Assembly (NCBI RefSeq): GCF_004153455.1
Contig: NZ_SDQE01000007.1
Coordinates: forward strand, 144,313 to 208,312
From: Allopusillimonas ginsengisoli
GTDB taxonomy: Bacteria > Pseudomonadota > Gammaproteobacteria > Burkholderiales > Burkholderiaceae_B
Length of the DNA: 64,000 bases
Direction: 5' to 3'
The position numbers were made by a program, and so were the translations under genes. Under the pieces are notes generated by a model that did not search any database, was not told where the DNA came from, and saw only the letters and a program-made list of their open reading frames with translations. This document shows, one piece after another, positions 56,030-64,000 of the stretch; positions within the stretch are counted from its first letter, which is position 1, and each line of letters begins with the position of its first letter.

Positions 56030-57049
56030 TCAGGGCCAATCAGTATCCGAGGCCAAGTGGCCCAGGCAATCGCCAGGTTCGACACTAGCAAGAGTACGGG
56101 TGCAGATAATTAGCCCGGCTGCTTTAAAGAAGATCTCCACCGGCACGGCTTGCGGACGGCGCGGATCATGAATTCGACCAGCGAGCTGGCCGGCTACCAC
56201 CTCATCGCCCAGGGTAAAAGCAGGCTCAAAGATGCCAGCCACGGGAGCAAAGATATAGTGCTCTGCACCTTCGACTTTCAAAAGACGATTTCCTAGTGTT
56301 GGAGCAAGCGGTGCCCTCGAGTTAAGTACACCGAGCGCATGCATCATGCGCTCCAGGCCTTGCTCGACGATCCGCGTGCCCTCGACGCTACACGTCGCAT
56401 GACCGCCAAACTCGCCGCACAAAAAGTAGGTGTCCTGGCGCTCCACCGCAGCACCATAGGTACGATCTTCACCGAGCATATCCATGATCATCACGCGCGG
56501 TGCCCCGAACGCCTGCACAATTTTCCGATAAGTTTCGCGACGCACAGGGTCGAGAGGCGGGTAGGCGAGCACCGTTGGCAAATAATTTGTGGACAAGCCT
56601 CCCGCATGTATGTCGAATACGAAATCGGCCATGGGAAACAAGACCGTGTCCGCGTAATGAGCAATCATTTCGGTAAGCGAGCCGTTGCGCTTGCCAGGGA
56701 ATACGCGATTCAGATTAGCATTATCGATAGGCGAAGTTCTTGACCCGTTGAGCAACGCCGGAAAATTCAGCCCGGGAATGACAATTATTCTTCCAGATAT
56801 CTGCAGATCTGGCATTCTACGGATTAGCTTCATCAGGGCCACGGGCCCCTCATATTCATCGCCGTGATTGCCGCCGGTTAACAACACAGTCGGGCCTTCA
56901 CCCTGCTTAAGCACAGCTATTGGAATAGGTATGAACCCATAACCCGAACGGTCATGTGAATACGGCAGACGCAAATATCCCGCCTGATAGCCCCCCTGAT
57001 CGTAGTCAACGTCGGTGGTGATCAGCGAGTTTGAAGACATAGACGACAT
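56030..57049 (-). CDS. Aspartoacylase/succinylglutamate desuccinylase-family (DoeB-like) enzyme
   Basis: 339-residue zinc amidohydrolase of the AstE/AspA family. The GGNHGDEYEGP motif supplies His62 and Glu65, and FDIHAGG the third ligand His148. Best resemblance is to N-acetyl-diaminobutyrate deacetylase DoeB of ectoine breakdown. AAGGTG precedes the ATG at 57049; a GTG three codons earlier is an alternative. It is the first gene of the peptide-importer operon and probably deacylates the imported compound in the cytoplasm. Confidence 0.84.
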   Translation of the reverse strand: MSSMSSNSLITTDVDYDQGGYQAGYLRLPYSHDRSGYGFIPIPIAVLKQGEGPTVLLTGGNHGDEYEGPVALMKLIRRMPDLQISGRIIVIPGLNFPALLNGSRTSPIDNANLNRVFPGKRNGSLTEMIAHYADTVLFPMADFVFDIHAGGLSTNYLPTVLAYPPLDPVRRETYRKIVQAFGAPRVMIMDMLGEDRTYGAAVERQDTYFLCGEFGGHATCSVEGTRIVEQGLERMMHALGVLNSRAPLAPTLGNRLLKVEGAEHYIFAPVAGIFEPAFTLGDEVVAGQLAGRIHDPRRPQAVPVEIFFKAAGLIICTRTLASVEPGDCLGHLASDTDWP

Positions 57050-57193
57050 GTGGAACACCTTTTGAATTTCGATTTCGCGCAGTAAAGCGCACCGATAGCC
57101 AAAGATATCCGACGCAGTCTTAAACCGCCAATGCCGTTTTCTGAATTACCTGATGCCTCCGAGGCATCACGGGAAAATGGTGATTCAGAACCA

Positions 57194-58090
57194 TCAACCG
57201 CGAGGCTGCAAGGCTTCTTTGAGTGTTTCCACAAAACGCACCAATGCCGGATTGGAATTTGATCGCAGGTACACGAAAGACAACGGCAATGGAACCGAAA
57301 GATCCTCCAATTCCAGAAAACGGACACGCGATGGCGCGCGCCATCGGTTGCACGAGTTAACGATGGCAATACCGATACCGGCTGACACCAGCGAAAGTAC
57401 GGCAGCCTCACTGCCCACTTCCTGTACGATGCGCATCGTCAGCCCCGTCTGAGAACATGCATTGAGCAGCCGATCATAATAGGTTGGATAGACTGGCCGT
57501 TGGAAAGTCACGAACGGCTCGTTGACCAGGCTGCGAATCGACGGATGGGAAGATACTCTTTCGCGCCAATTCAGAGGTGTTGCCAGCACAACATCATGCC
57601 GAGCCAGCATCACAGACTCGAAGTCTTCCGGCAACGGATCAAAGGCATAGACAAAGCCTCCATCCAATGTCCCGTTCTCGATCATTAGCAGTTGTTCGGG
57701 GGTCGTTACGGGGTGCAACTGCAGGTAGACTTGACCATAGTTCTTTTGGAACTCGCCGAGGGCTAGCGGTACAAAACCTTCCCAGGCCGCGATTTCAACC
57801 AACCCGATACTTAGCCTTCCCAACCGCCCGCGGGCGACCATCTGCGTGGACTTACCGGCGGCGTCGATCATGGCCAAGGCGCGACGTGCTTCGATCAGAT
57901 AGTGCCCGCCAGCCTTCGTCAAACGCAGACCTCGCGTTGTGCGATCAAACAGTTGCACGCCAAGCTCTTCTTCCAGATCGTGGATCTGACGAGAAATTGC
58001 AGGCTGAGAGATATGTAGATGGCTCGATGCAACCCGAACGCTCCCGTGCTCGGCAACGACGATGAAGTAGCGTAGGTGTCGAAGTTCCAT
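57194..58090 (-). CDS. LysR-family transcriptional regulator
   Basis: 298-residue LysR-type regulator: N-terminal winged helix (GSVRVASSHLHISQPAISRQIHDLEEELG) and a C-terminal effector domain. It lies 145 bp upstream of the aspartoacylase-like/ABC operon on the same strand and probably regulates it. It marks the left edge of the decayed mobile region that follows. Confidence 0.88.
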   Translation of the reverse strand: MELRHLRYFIVVAEHGSVRVASSHLHISQPAISRQIHDLEEELGVQLFDRTTRGLRLTKAGGHYLIEARRALAMIDAAGKSTQMVARGRLGRLSIGLVEIAAWEGFVPLALGEFQKNYGQVYLQLHPVTTPEQLLMIENGTLDGGFVYAFDPLPEDFESVMLARHDVVLATPLNWRERVSSHPSIRSLVNEPFVTFQRPVYPTYYDRLLNACSQTGLTMRIVQEVGSEAAVLSLVSAGIGIAIVNSCNRWRAPSRVRFLELEDLSVPLPLSFVYLRSNSNPALVRFVETLKEALQPRG

Positions 58091-59082
58091 GATTAGTGAG
58101 GTACTACACGTGACCGTTAAAATTGTGTAATTGAGTCTTCGTGGACCCTATTGTAGTCCGTTAAACTGACGTAATTACCAAGTGAAGCTGGCGGACTGCC
58201 AAAGGACTTTGTCCTAGCTGCGTACTGACAACTTGATCATTAAGCAATGGGCAAGGCATTGTTATGCGGCGGCCAGAGATGCTTTTGCTCTGCGCCCTCT
58301 CAGAACGCTCGTGTTCTTTTTTTTCCTTAGCCATACCTGCTGCACACCGGCAGGACCGATCTCAAGCAGGTGAGTTGTTTTCAATTGAGCCGATACCAGT
58401 ACCTGGCCTAAATGCGGGCTCTCTGATGAAAAGGCGATTACAACCTCTTCCGTGCTTTTAGCGGTTCTGGTTTTGTGGTGTATATCAGAACAAAATGTGC
58501 GCTTTAGCGCCAGAGGACCTTTTTCTTTGAGAAGCCTTCGGTTCTTGTAGTTCGTTTCCCGGGAACAGCCACTGATCCGTGCGTTGATCTCTTGAGTCGT
58601 GCTTGTCGACTGTGAGAATCAAGCGGCGGACGCGTGACGTGGCAGCCTAGTTGTTGATGATTCGCTTCGCTACGCATCTCGTTCAATGCAGACTGAAACG
58701 CAGCCGGGACACACGTCGCAGTGTTTGGTTCCGACATCCTTTTTTACCGCAGCCAGTCAGTACCAGCACTGCCGCCGCAAGAGTGCTCAGTAGTTATCCG
58801 CCGGGCTCACCCGAAACGTCCCAAGCGCGGTTTTACCCGCTAAAAAACAGACACGTTTCATGGCCGAGTACCTCTCGATGTGATGCACTCAACTCTTCCT
58901 AGACATAGACTCCACGCAGGTGCCCATGCAAACCCTCAGCGGCAAAACCAGCCAACCGCAGGCGACGCACCCTCGCAAGATGTTGCGTTTGACGACCGTC
59001 TAAAAGACCATCCAGAGTGACCTTTTCTGGATAAATTCAAACCTTGGGCCGCTCACCAAAAGCGACTGCCGTACCGCAACCT
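58091..59082. other. Gene-poor, decayed stretch
   Basis: About 1 kb without an intact gene. Short open frames occur on both strands, but none has a convincing start, composition or family. Its base pattern is less regular than the flanking genes. It marks the change from stable chromosome to island remnants; one lipoprotein relic may lie inside it (listed separately). Confidence 0.5.
58610..58861 (-). pseudogene. Possible decayed small lipoprotein
   Basis: On the minus strand a lipoprotein-like segment (LLSTLAAAVLVLTGCGKK) is read in one frame with no start in that frame. A run of A residues then shifts into a second frame that continues with a Cys-containing helical sequence (CVPAAFQSALNEMRSEAN). 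It looks like a small exported lipoprotein broken by frameshifts. The reading is uncertain. Confidence 0.3.
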
Positions 59083-60201
59083 TCAGACGTAGGGCTGGAA
59101 GTCGTTGTTGTCCTGACCGAGCAATTGCATCAGCTTCGGATGGATGAAGAGCTTTTCCTTGCCAAACGGCATTTCGCGCAGCACGCCCAGGCTGACCAGC
59201 TCGTGCAGGTAGCGCGAAGCGGCCTGGCGTTGGGCTATTCCTTTGTCCACCAGATTTCCGATGCGGCAATAGGGTTGCTCAAAGATGACATCCACCAATT
59301 CGCGGGTATAGATCTTGGGCAGGCGTGTGCGCACGTACTCGGTGGTGTGTTCGGCCAGCCCGCGAATGGCTGCGATCTTGCCCGTGGTCCATTTGGACGT
59401 GTCGGCGACGGCCTGCAGCATGAAAAGCAGCCAGGGTTCCCAGGCGCCATCTCGCGTGACACCGAGCAGCATGCGATAGTAGTCGGCCTTGTTGGCGATC
59501 ACATGGCGACTAAGGTACAGGATCGGCAGATTCAACAGCTCTTCCTGGATGAGATAAAGGATATTGAGCACGCGACCGGTACGACCGTTGCCGTCGGTAA
59601 ACGGGTGTATGGCCTCGAACTGGTAGTGGCCCACGGCCATGCGGATCAACGGGTCCAGGTCGGTCTGATTGTGTAGAAAGCGCTCCCAGTTGGCCAGCAT
59701 CTCACGCAAACGGGCCTCGCCTTCAGGCGGGGTATAGACCACCTGGCCCGTGCGGTCGTTCGCGAGCTGGGTGCCCGGCGTGCGACGGATGTCCATGTCC
59801 ACCCCCTTGAGAGTGCGACAGACATCCACGGCGGTAGCGGTACACAACGGCCGCGTCTTGAGCGACCGAAAGCCTTGATGCAATGCGGTGCGGTAACGCA
59901 GCGCCTCTTTGGTAGCCGGATCGGCTTTGTCGTGGCCCTGCGCATATTGGAACAGTTGGTCGGTTGTGGTGACAATGTTCTCGATTTCCGAGCTGTCTTT
60001 AGCCTCCAGCAACGGAATGGTGTTGATCAGCATCGCCTGGTTGGGAATCAACTCGGCCGCCTGCTTGAGTTCGGCCAACGCGGCACGGGCCTCGATGCAG
60101 GCCTTGAGCACGGGCCGGGTCTCCAGTTCCTGCACTGGCGGCAATGCTGGCAACTGATTGTGGGGTTGCTCGGGATGCCAAGCAAGTGCAATATCATCCA
60201 T
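59083..60201 (-). CDS. Fic-domain protein (putative AMPylase, class II)
   Basis: 372-residue Fic protein: the catalytic loop [12 protein letters not shown] at 199-210 contains the attacking His199. An inhibitory helix motif SxxxEN is visible at residues 70-75 (SSEIEN), N-terminal to the core, as in class II self-inhibited enzymes. A C-terminal winged-helix-like region follows. Such enzymes transfer AMP to target proteins. The ATG at 60201 lacks a good ribosome site; a GTG at 60228 is an alternative. Three near-identical ten-base elements lie upstream. Confidence 0.87.
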   Translation of the reverse strand: MDDIALAWHPEQPHNQLPALPPVQELETRPVLKACIEARAALAELKQAAELIPNQAMLINTIPLLEAKDSSEIENIVTTTDQLFQYAQGHDKADPATKEALRYRTALHQGFRSLKTRPLCTATAVDVCRTLKGVDMDIRRTPGTQLANDRTGQVVYTPPEGEARLREMLANWERFLHNQTDLDPLIRMAVGHYQFEAIHPFTDGNGRTGRVLNILYLIQEELLNLPILYLSRHVIANKADYYRMLLGVTRDGAWEPWLLFMLQAVADTSKWTTGKIAAIRGLAEHTTEYVRTRLPKIYTRELVDVIFEQPYCRIGNLVDKGIAQRQAASRYLHELVSLGVLREMPFGKEKLFIHPKLMQLLGQDNNDFQPYV

Positions 60202-60220
60202 GATGCAAAAATACCATTTT

Positions 60221-60300
60221 AGCGACACGTTTCCAGCTTACGTCGTCGCCAGCGACACGTCAACGACTCATGTTCTCAATTTAATAAAATAGCGACACAT
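60221..60300. repeat. Three direct repeats upstream of fic
   Basis: AGCGACACGT at 60221-60230 and 60251-60260, and AGCGACACAT at 60291-60300, spaced 30 and 40 bp apart. They sit just upstream of the Fic start; the first covers the alternative GTG. Spacing near three and four helical turns suits cooperative binding by a repressor. No partner gene is identified. Confidence 0.6.
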
Positions 60301-60576
60301 GCTGAATGTATGCCGCTCTCAAAGACATGAACCCCTAACATGTCACTAAATCATGCTTTCAATAACATGATAAGCACTCCCGTAGAAGCGTTTAATCGAC
60401 ACAAGGATCCTGACGAGAGCTTTTTCGAACGAATCCTTTGGAATGACCCGTATGCGAGTATCGGTCAGCCAGCGCTCTGTCATTCAACCAGTCGTAGTCT
60501 GGATACGGCAACGGACAGTTTTTCAAACTCTCACCCCTTCGGCGCATATGATCGGACATCGACTCCCCTACCCCGC
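60301..60576. other. Gene-free stretch left of the decayed toxin
   Basis: No intact gene is seen. On the minus strand an open frame continues from the toxin remnant in another phase (reading YIVDRLFGAAVDAMTLIL), with normal protein composition but no start, so it may be a fragment of a replaced gene. No family was recognised. Confidence 0.35.
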
Positions 60577-60780
60577 CTAAACCCTCGATCCCCCGCCATG
60601 AACGCATCGAGCATATGTAGGATCAGCGTCATCGCGTCCACAGCCGCGCCGAACAGTCGATCCACGATGTAGTCCGGTGAGCGGAAACGGTAAATACCGG
60701 CAACACATGATGTTCGATGTTGTCACATCGGGTACAGCTCGAAACTGCTCCGATATGACGCTTGTATCCAGCAAAATCAT
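60577..60780 (-). pseudogene. Truncated PIN-domain (VapC/FitB-like) toxin
   Basis: Starts MILLDTSVISEQFRAVPD, the exact N-terminal pattern of FitB/VapC PIN ribonucleases including the first catalytic Asp. After about 24 residues the sequence no longer resembles PIN and reaches a stop at 67 residues instead of the usual 130-140. Its ATG overlaps the antitoxin stop by ATGA. The toxin is almost certainly dead. Confidence 0.7.
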
Positions 60781-61025
60781 TCGAAACTCGCTGTGCGGGC
60801 GGGTGAATGGTAAGGGTCAAAAACCGCCATTTCTTCGTCGGTCAATTTCACCTCGCGCCCGAAGCTTGCCAGCAAGTCACCCAGCTTTACCCGGCCTTCC
60901 GGTTTCACGGCGGTAGTGAATATGTCGCACATCTCGGCTTGCAATGTACGGCCGTTCTGCGCTGCCCTAACCCGAATGGCTCGATACACCTCTTCCGGCA
61001 CATTCCTGATCGTTAGTGTTCTCAT
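60777..61025 (-). CDS. FitA-like ribbon-helix-helix antitoxin
   Basis: 82-residue antitoxin: the N-terminal RTLTIRNVPEEVYRAIRVRAAQNGRTLQAEM segment is a classic ribbon-helix-helix DNA-binding domain of FitA/VapB type; the C-terminal part would bind a PIN toxin. The following toxin gene is truncated, leaving an antitoxin without a functional partner. It may still autoregulate. Confidence 0.82.
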   Translation of the reverse strand: MRTLTIRNVPEEVYRAIRVRAAQNGRTLQAEMCDIFTTAVKPEGRVKLGDLLASFGREVKLTDEEMAVFDPYHSPARTASFE

Positions 61026-61231
61026 GTATACAAGCTTTATTTGATTGCCGTGAAATCAATTATGCAAACTGCATTCAAGTATATCAAGGCCTAAACACCA
61101 CGCTCCGTACGCTGATTCGGCTCTTCTTTCTTAGTGTTCAACTCTACTTGCAGCTTGGCTTTGCGACGTGCCAGTTCACTCGACGCAAGCGTCGGTGCAG
61201 GTGCTGGTTTTTGCGGCGCAACTACCGCCGC

Positions 61232-61594
61232 TCATCTCCAGCAGCTTCTGATTGGCAAATTTCGCGTCACGTCGCGCTCATAGACTGAGCGGCGCATGTC
61301 GCGGGTGGAGTCGGCCATCTGGTAGCCGCGCAGCCACCTTTTAGCCCAGGCACCGAACGTCTCTGCATCTTTTACACGCGTCTTGTCGCGGGCCTTCTCC
61401 TTGGCTGACGACTTGCCCGCCGCAACCATCCTCTTCGCGTCACCCAACTGCTCTCGGGCTTCTGCCAAAGTGATGCCACCGACGCCGTAGCGACCAAAGG
61501 TGATGGTTTCCTGCCTTCCGTTGAGCGAGTAGTTGTAGCGGAACGTCACCGCCCCGGCAGGCGTGACGGCCACCAGCTTTAATGCCATGCTCAA
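61232..61594 (-). pseudogene. Integrase relic (P4-type tyrosine recombinase, N-terminal part)
   Basis: A reading frame of 120 codons matches the arm-binding and core-binding start of P4-like integrases: VTFRYNYSLNGRQETITFGRYG, LAEAREQLGDAKRMVAAG, then a core-binding region. After YERDVTR the frame is wrong; reading one base over gives KFANQKLLEM, the expected continuation, so there is a frameshift. The catalytic domain (Arg, His, Tyr) is missing. The start is a TTG and the extreme N-terminus is also lost. It lies beside a guaA-end sequence and a terminator. Confidence 0.75.
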
Positions 61595-61618
61595 ACGGTG
61601 CTTGGCGCTTCCTTCTGT

Positions 61619-61711
61619 TGCCAGACCCTGCCAGACGAGATTACAAAAAAGCCCGCAATTACGCGGGCTTAGATGCTTTTTATGCCGTGTCGTGCCTGGC
61701 TATGCCAGACG
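61619..61711. repeat. Repeated TGCCAGAC elements near the attachment site
   Basis: TGCCAGAC occurs at 61619, 61629 and 61703, flanking the terminator next to the guaA-end sequence. Short direct repeats beside an integrase and attachment site are typical of arm-type integrase binding sites. The function is inferred. Confidence 0.4.
61643..61670 (-). terminator. Terminator next to the integrase relic
   Basis: AAGCCCGC, a six-base loop, GCGGGCTT, with a T-run on the minus-strand side (61645-61650). A strong rho-independent terminator for transcription running leftward, between the guaA-end sequence and the integrase remnant. Confidence 0.8.
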
Positions 61712-61716
61712 CGGTA

Positions 61717-61731
61717 TCACTCCCACTCGAT
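61717..61731 (-). other. Putative attachment site: 3' end of guaA
   Basis: On the minus strand ATCGAGTGGGAGTGA encodes IEWE followed by a stop, the usual C-terminus of GMP synthase (ending ATIEWE). The codons before it do not belong to guaA, so only the last 15 bases are present. Islands with P4-like integrases often insert at the guaA 3' end and duplicate it. Here it lies directly beside an integrase relic, so it is likely an att copy left by island insertion. Confidence 0.6.
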
Positions 61732-62020
61732 TATAAATAGGAATAAAAATATGTTTTGAATCAAATAATTGAAATAGCCATTTCAACCAATACCACGAAA
61801 AATACCATGGACAGCCAATCGGCTCTCTCGTCATTGACTCAGTTGAGCAGCAGCATCGGTTGCCTTCCGTAAGCGTCCATTGAGTCGAAAAAGCTTGCTC
61901 ACGCAACTAGGCCATAACGATCTAACTCAGCCACAGCCCGGCCTCCTTTCGTTTATTGCGTTTTTCGTTTATTTCGAATATGATAGTTCCTCAGATTGCT
62001 TCACAGCCCAGGAACTAGCC
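61732..62020. other. AT-rich gene-free stretch
   Basis: Between the guaA-end sequence and the second antitoxin start. AT-rich, with possible promoter sequence for the toxin-antitoxin pair near its right end. No gene is seen. Confidence 0.35.
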
Positions 62021-62488
62021 ATGACCACCACCGCCCAAACCAAGATAACGCTGCCCGCCGAACGGGAAGTTCAGGCAGCTGTGCAGGGTCAGCGCGCCTT
62101 GGCGGCCTACTTGGCAACGCACTTCGAAACGCAACACATCCAGATCTTCGATGATCGAAACCAAGCTCATCAGGTGGAGTTGCCCACCTCCGCGCTGCGT
62201 TTGCTCGTCGATATCCTGGCTGAGTTAGCCGACGGCAATGCCGTGAAAGTCGTGCCCGTCCATGCGGAGTTGACGACACAGGAGGCCGCAGACATGCTCA
62301 ACGTCTCCCGCCCTCATCTGGTCAAGCTACTAGAGGATGGTGTGCTGCCGTTCCATCGAACAGGGAAACACCGCCGAGTGCGGTTTGCAGACCTGATGCA
62401 GTACAAGGATGCACGTGACCGCGCTAGCGAAGAAGCCATGGCCGAACTCGCTCGCCAGGCTCAGGAATCAGGCATGGGGTACGAATGA
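62021..62488 (+). CDS. Helix-turn-helix (excisionase-type) antitoxin
   Basis: 155-residue protein with a MerR/excisionase-like helix-turn-helix near the C-terminus (TTQEAADMLNVSRPHLVKLLEDGVLPFHRTGKHRRVRFADLM, about residues 85-127). AGGA precedes the ATG at 62021. Its stop overlaps the PIN-domain gene start by ATGA, the usual arrangement of antitoxin before PIN toxin. The partner toxin has a stop codon in its frame. Confidence 0.8.
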   Translation: MTTTAQTKITLPAEREVQAAVQGQRALAAYLATHFETQHIQIFDDRNQAHQVELPTSALRLLVDILAELADGNAVKVVPVHAELTTQEAADMLNVSRPHLVKLLEDGVLPFHRTGKHRRVRFADLMQYKDARDRASEEAMAELARQAQESGMGYE

Positions 62489-63060
62489 GGCGCTCCCCCT
62501 TCACTGCCATCTTCGATGCCTGCGTTCTCTATCCTGCGCCGCTGCGCGACTTTCTAATGTGGCTAGGGCTGTCGGGACGATTCCGTGCCCGCTGGAGTCG
62601 CGACATTCATGAGGAGTAGAAACGCAATCTACTGCTCAACAGGTCCGATCTGACACGTTCGCAGGTAGACCGCACTTCAGACTTGATGGATCGCGCAATC
62701 CCCGATGGCTTGGTGGATGAGTATGAAGATCTCATCGCCGGGCTGACTCTGCCCGATCCCGACGACCGCCATGTTCTGGCCGCGGCCATCCGCTGCAGTG
62801 CCAGCGTGATCGTGACCTTCAACCAGCGGGACTTTCCAACGGACGTACTCGCTTCCTACGGAGTGGAGTCTCAGCATCCGGACGAGTTTGTTGAGAATCT
62901 CTTCGATCTTGATGCTGCAGCGGTAGTGGCCGCTGCGCAACGTCAACGTGCTCAGCTCAAGACTCCACCTATCGACGTTGATCACTATCTGGAAATTTTG
63001 TTTCGGCAGGGACTGGTTCAGACAACCAAAGCCTTGGCCACTTACCGCTCAATCCTCTAA
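62485..63060 (+). pseudogene. PIN-domain toxin interrupted by an amber codon
   Basis: Read as one 192-codon frame it is a PIN-domain protein: IFDACVLYPAPLRDFL at the start with the first catalytic Asp, then ALNDRAIPD-like and LPDPDDRHVLAAAIR segments with further catalytic acids. Codon 45 at 62617-62619 is TAG, in the IHEE(W)KRN position where a Trp is expected, so a TGG to TAG change is the likely cause. A protein from a later start (63 bp on) would lack the first acid. Probably inactive. Confidence 0.75.
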
Positions 63061-63143
63061 CGGTGCAGCCCGGCATGACTAATCCCTTTCCGCTGACTTT
63101 TCTTCGCTGGGCCAGCTTGATACAGTCTGAAGGCTAAGAGCCT

Positions 63144-63905
63144 ATGAGAATCCGCTATACGGTTCCATTCAAGCGCAAGATCATCATCGATGACCATTGG
63201 GAAATCCCCGTGCAGGGCGGGAAGCTCCGAATCATCGACGAGACTGGTTACGCCAAAGCCCTTGAACTCACGTTTGAGAAACAACCTCTCGAATATGCAC
63301 CTCAGCTCCAGCGATCTAACAAAGGCGAGGTCGCGGCGACAATAACCGGACGCGATCACCGCATGATATTTGTGAAGCGCCAACTTGACGACGCTGCCAC
63401 ATTTCTCGAGTGTATCTATGACATTGAGCTCATCACAGACGAGATCAATGCTAAATATGAAGGTGAAACACCTGAGGAAGAAGCCCGAATCACGATAAAG
63501 AGCTTTTCGATGGGCCGAAATAATCCCGCGTTGCCACTCCCTTTCGATATGTTCACGCGCGCCATCATGGCCGCCGAGAAATGCGACGGTCCAAGGTTTG
63601 AAGCGACCCTTGTAGGAAGCGCTCGGAAGGCTCTTGAGGCACAGGAATTCATCAACTCCTTTCGCTACTCATTTCTGTTGATTGAATCTCTCTACGGCAA
63701 AGGCCAGTTCAGAAAAGACGGCTTGCAAGCAGCGTTAAAAACGAGCCATGAATTCCGAGATATCGTTGAATTTTCCATCAAAGATATGATCCCAGCAAAA
63801 GATGATCACAGTTCAGATACAGCTAAATTGCTTGCCACAAAGCCAACGGCAAACGACGTGATTAATCATCTCGTTGAGAGTAAGGTTCCGGCGAACACAC
63901 CTTGA
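63144..63905 (+). CDS. Hypothetical protein, island orphan
   Basis: 253 residues, no signal peptide or clear membrane segment; mixed alpha/beta composition and a helical C-terminal half with several charged segments. An AAGG-rich stretch precedes the ATG. I do not recognise a family. It lies in the island tail between the broken toxin pair and the transposase end. Confidence 0.65.
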   Translation: MRIRYTVPFKRKIIIDDHWEIPVQGGKLRIIDETGYAKALELTFEKQPLEYAPQLQRSNKGEVAATITGRDHRMIFVKRQLDDAATFLECIYDIELITDEINAKYEGETPEEEARITIKSFSMGRNNPALPLPFDMFTRAIMAAEKCDGPRFEATLVGSARKALEAQEFINSFRYSFLLIESLYGKGQFRKDGLQAALKTSHEFRDIVEFSIKDMIPAKDDHSSDTAKLLATKPTANDVINHLVESKVPANTP

Positions 63906-63930
63906 CTCCTGCTGATGCAGGCGTTGTTGA

Positions 63931-64000
63931 TCAGGCCGTAGCGGGTTGCCAGTTGTGCGGCAGGAGCTGGTCGATCTGACTCGCTTTGTACGTGGGCAGA
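63931..64000 (-). mobile_element. IS66-type transposase, C-terminal end (cut by window)
   Basis: The minus-strand frame ending at 63931 reads LPTYKASQIDQLLPHNWQPATA and a stop. The LLPHNW pattern is typical of the C-terminal segment of IS66 TnpC transposases. Only about 22 codons are in the window, so the identification is moderate and the element continues beyond it. Confidence 0.6.

Noticed and set aside
1..64000. tRNA, rRNA or CRISPR arrays
   Set aside because: None was recognised by eye in the window; short tRNAs cannot be fully excluded without a dedicated search.

Overview
The window reads as a chromosome segment of a betaproteobacterium, most likely family Alcaligenaceae (Bordetella, Achromobacter or Pusillimonas-like). 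This rests on protein style and gene content (many LysR, MHS-type and solute-uptake genes, YajQ, Nnr and acyl-CoA synthetase close together) and a moderately high GC content. It is an inference; no rRNA or tRNA gene is present to confirm it.

Layout. 1-8.6 kb is housekeeping: tadA, a HAD phosphatase, the NAD(P)HX repair enzyme Nnr, a two-gene ABC exporter, YajQ, an acyl-CoA synthetase, and an EamA transporter facing its Lrp-type regulator. 8.6-18 kb holds a small I78 lipoprotein, an MHS-family uptake carrier with a class II aldolase and LysR regulator, a DNA glycosylase, an AraC regulator facing a bile-acid-symporter-like protein, a lipoprotein, and an SbmA/YddA-like ABC protein. 18-21 kb carries a lipoprotein sulfatase with a dockerin-like C-terminus, followed by an outer-membrane barrel. 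21-28.7 kb is a mix of redox and hydrolase genes with regulators and a truncated methyltransferase.

28.8-35.2 kb is a compact catabolic operon. It encodes a polar-amino-acid-type ABC importer with an FGGY kinase and an HpcH/HpaI aldolase, preceded by a DeoR regulator with its own terminator. 35.4-38.4 kb has a TetR gene and a C-terminally truncated ECF41-like sigma factor, both preceded by the same 19-bp element, facing a carboxymuconolactone-decarboxylase-like and MBL-fold pair. 38.7-40.7 kb holds a long MlaA-like lipoprotein and a TetR gene. 41-45.1 kb has a GlxA-type regulator divergent from a TonB-dependent receptor, which is translationally coupled to an apparently exported isonitrile-hydratase-like protein. 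45.4-50.4 kb holds acetate kinase divergent from phosphoketolase, then a secreted MBL protein. 50.5-58.1 kb is a dipeptide-type ABC operon with an aspartoacylase-like amidohydrolase and a LysR regulator.

From 58.1 kb to the end the sequence changes character to decayed mobile DNA. It holds a Fic protein with repeated upstream elements, two toxin-antitoxin modules whose toxins both look inactivated, an integrase relic next to a 15-bp copy of what looks like the guaA 3' end, an orphan gene, and the C-terminal end of an IS66-type transposase. This looks like stacked genomic islands at a guaA attachment site.

The best candidates for new biology are the receptor plus exported isonitrile-hydratase pair (41-45 kb) and the importer-kinase-aldolase operon (28.8-35.2 kb). 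Both functions are predicted from sequence and context only.
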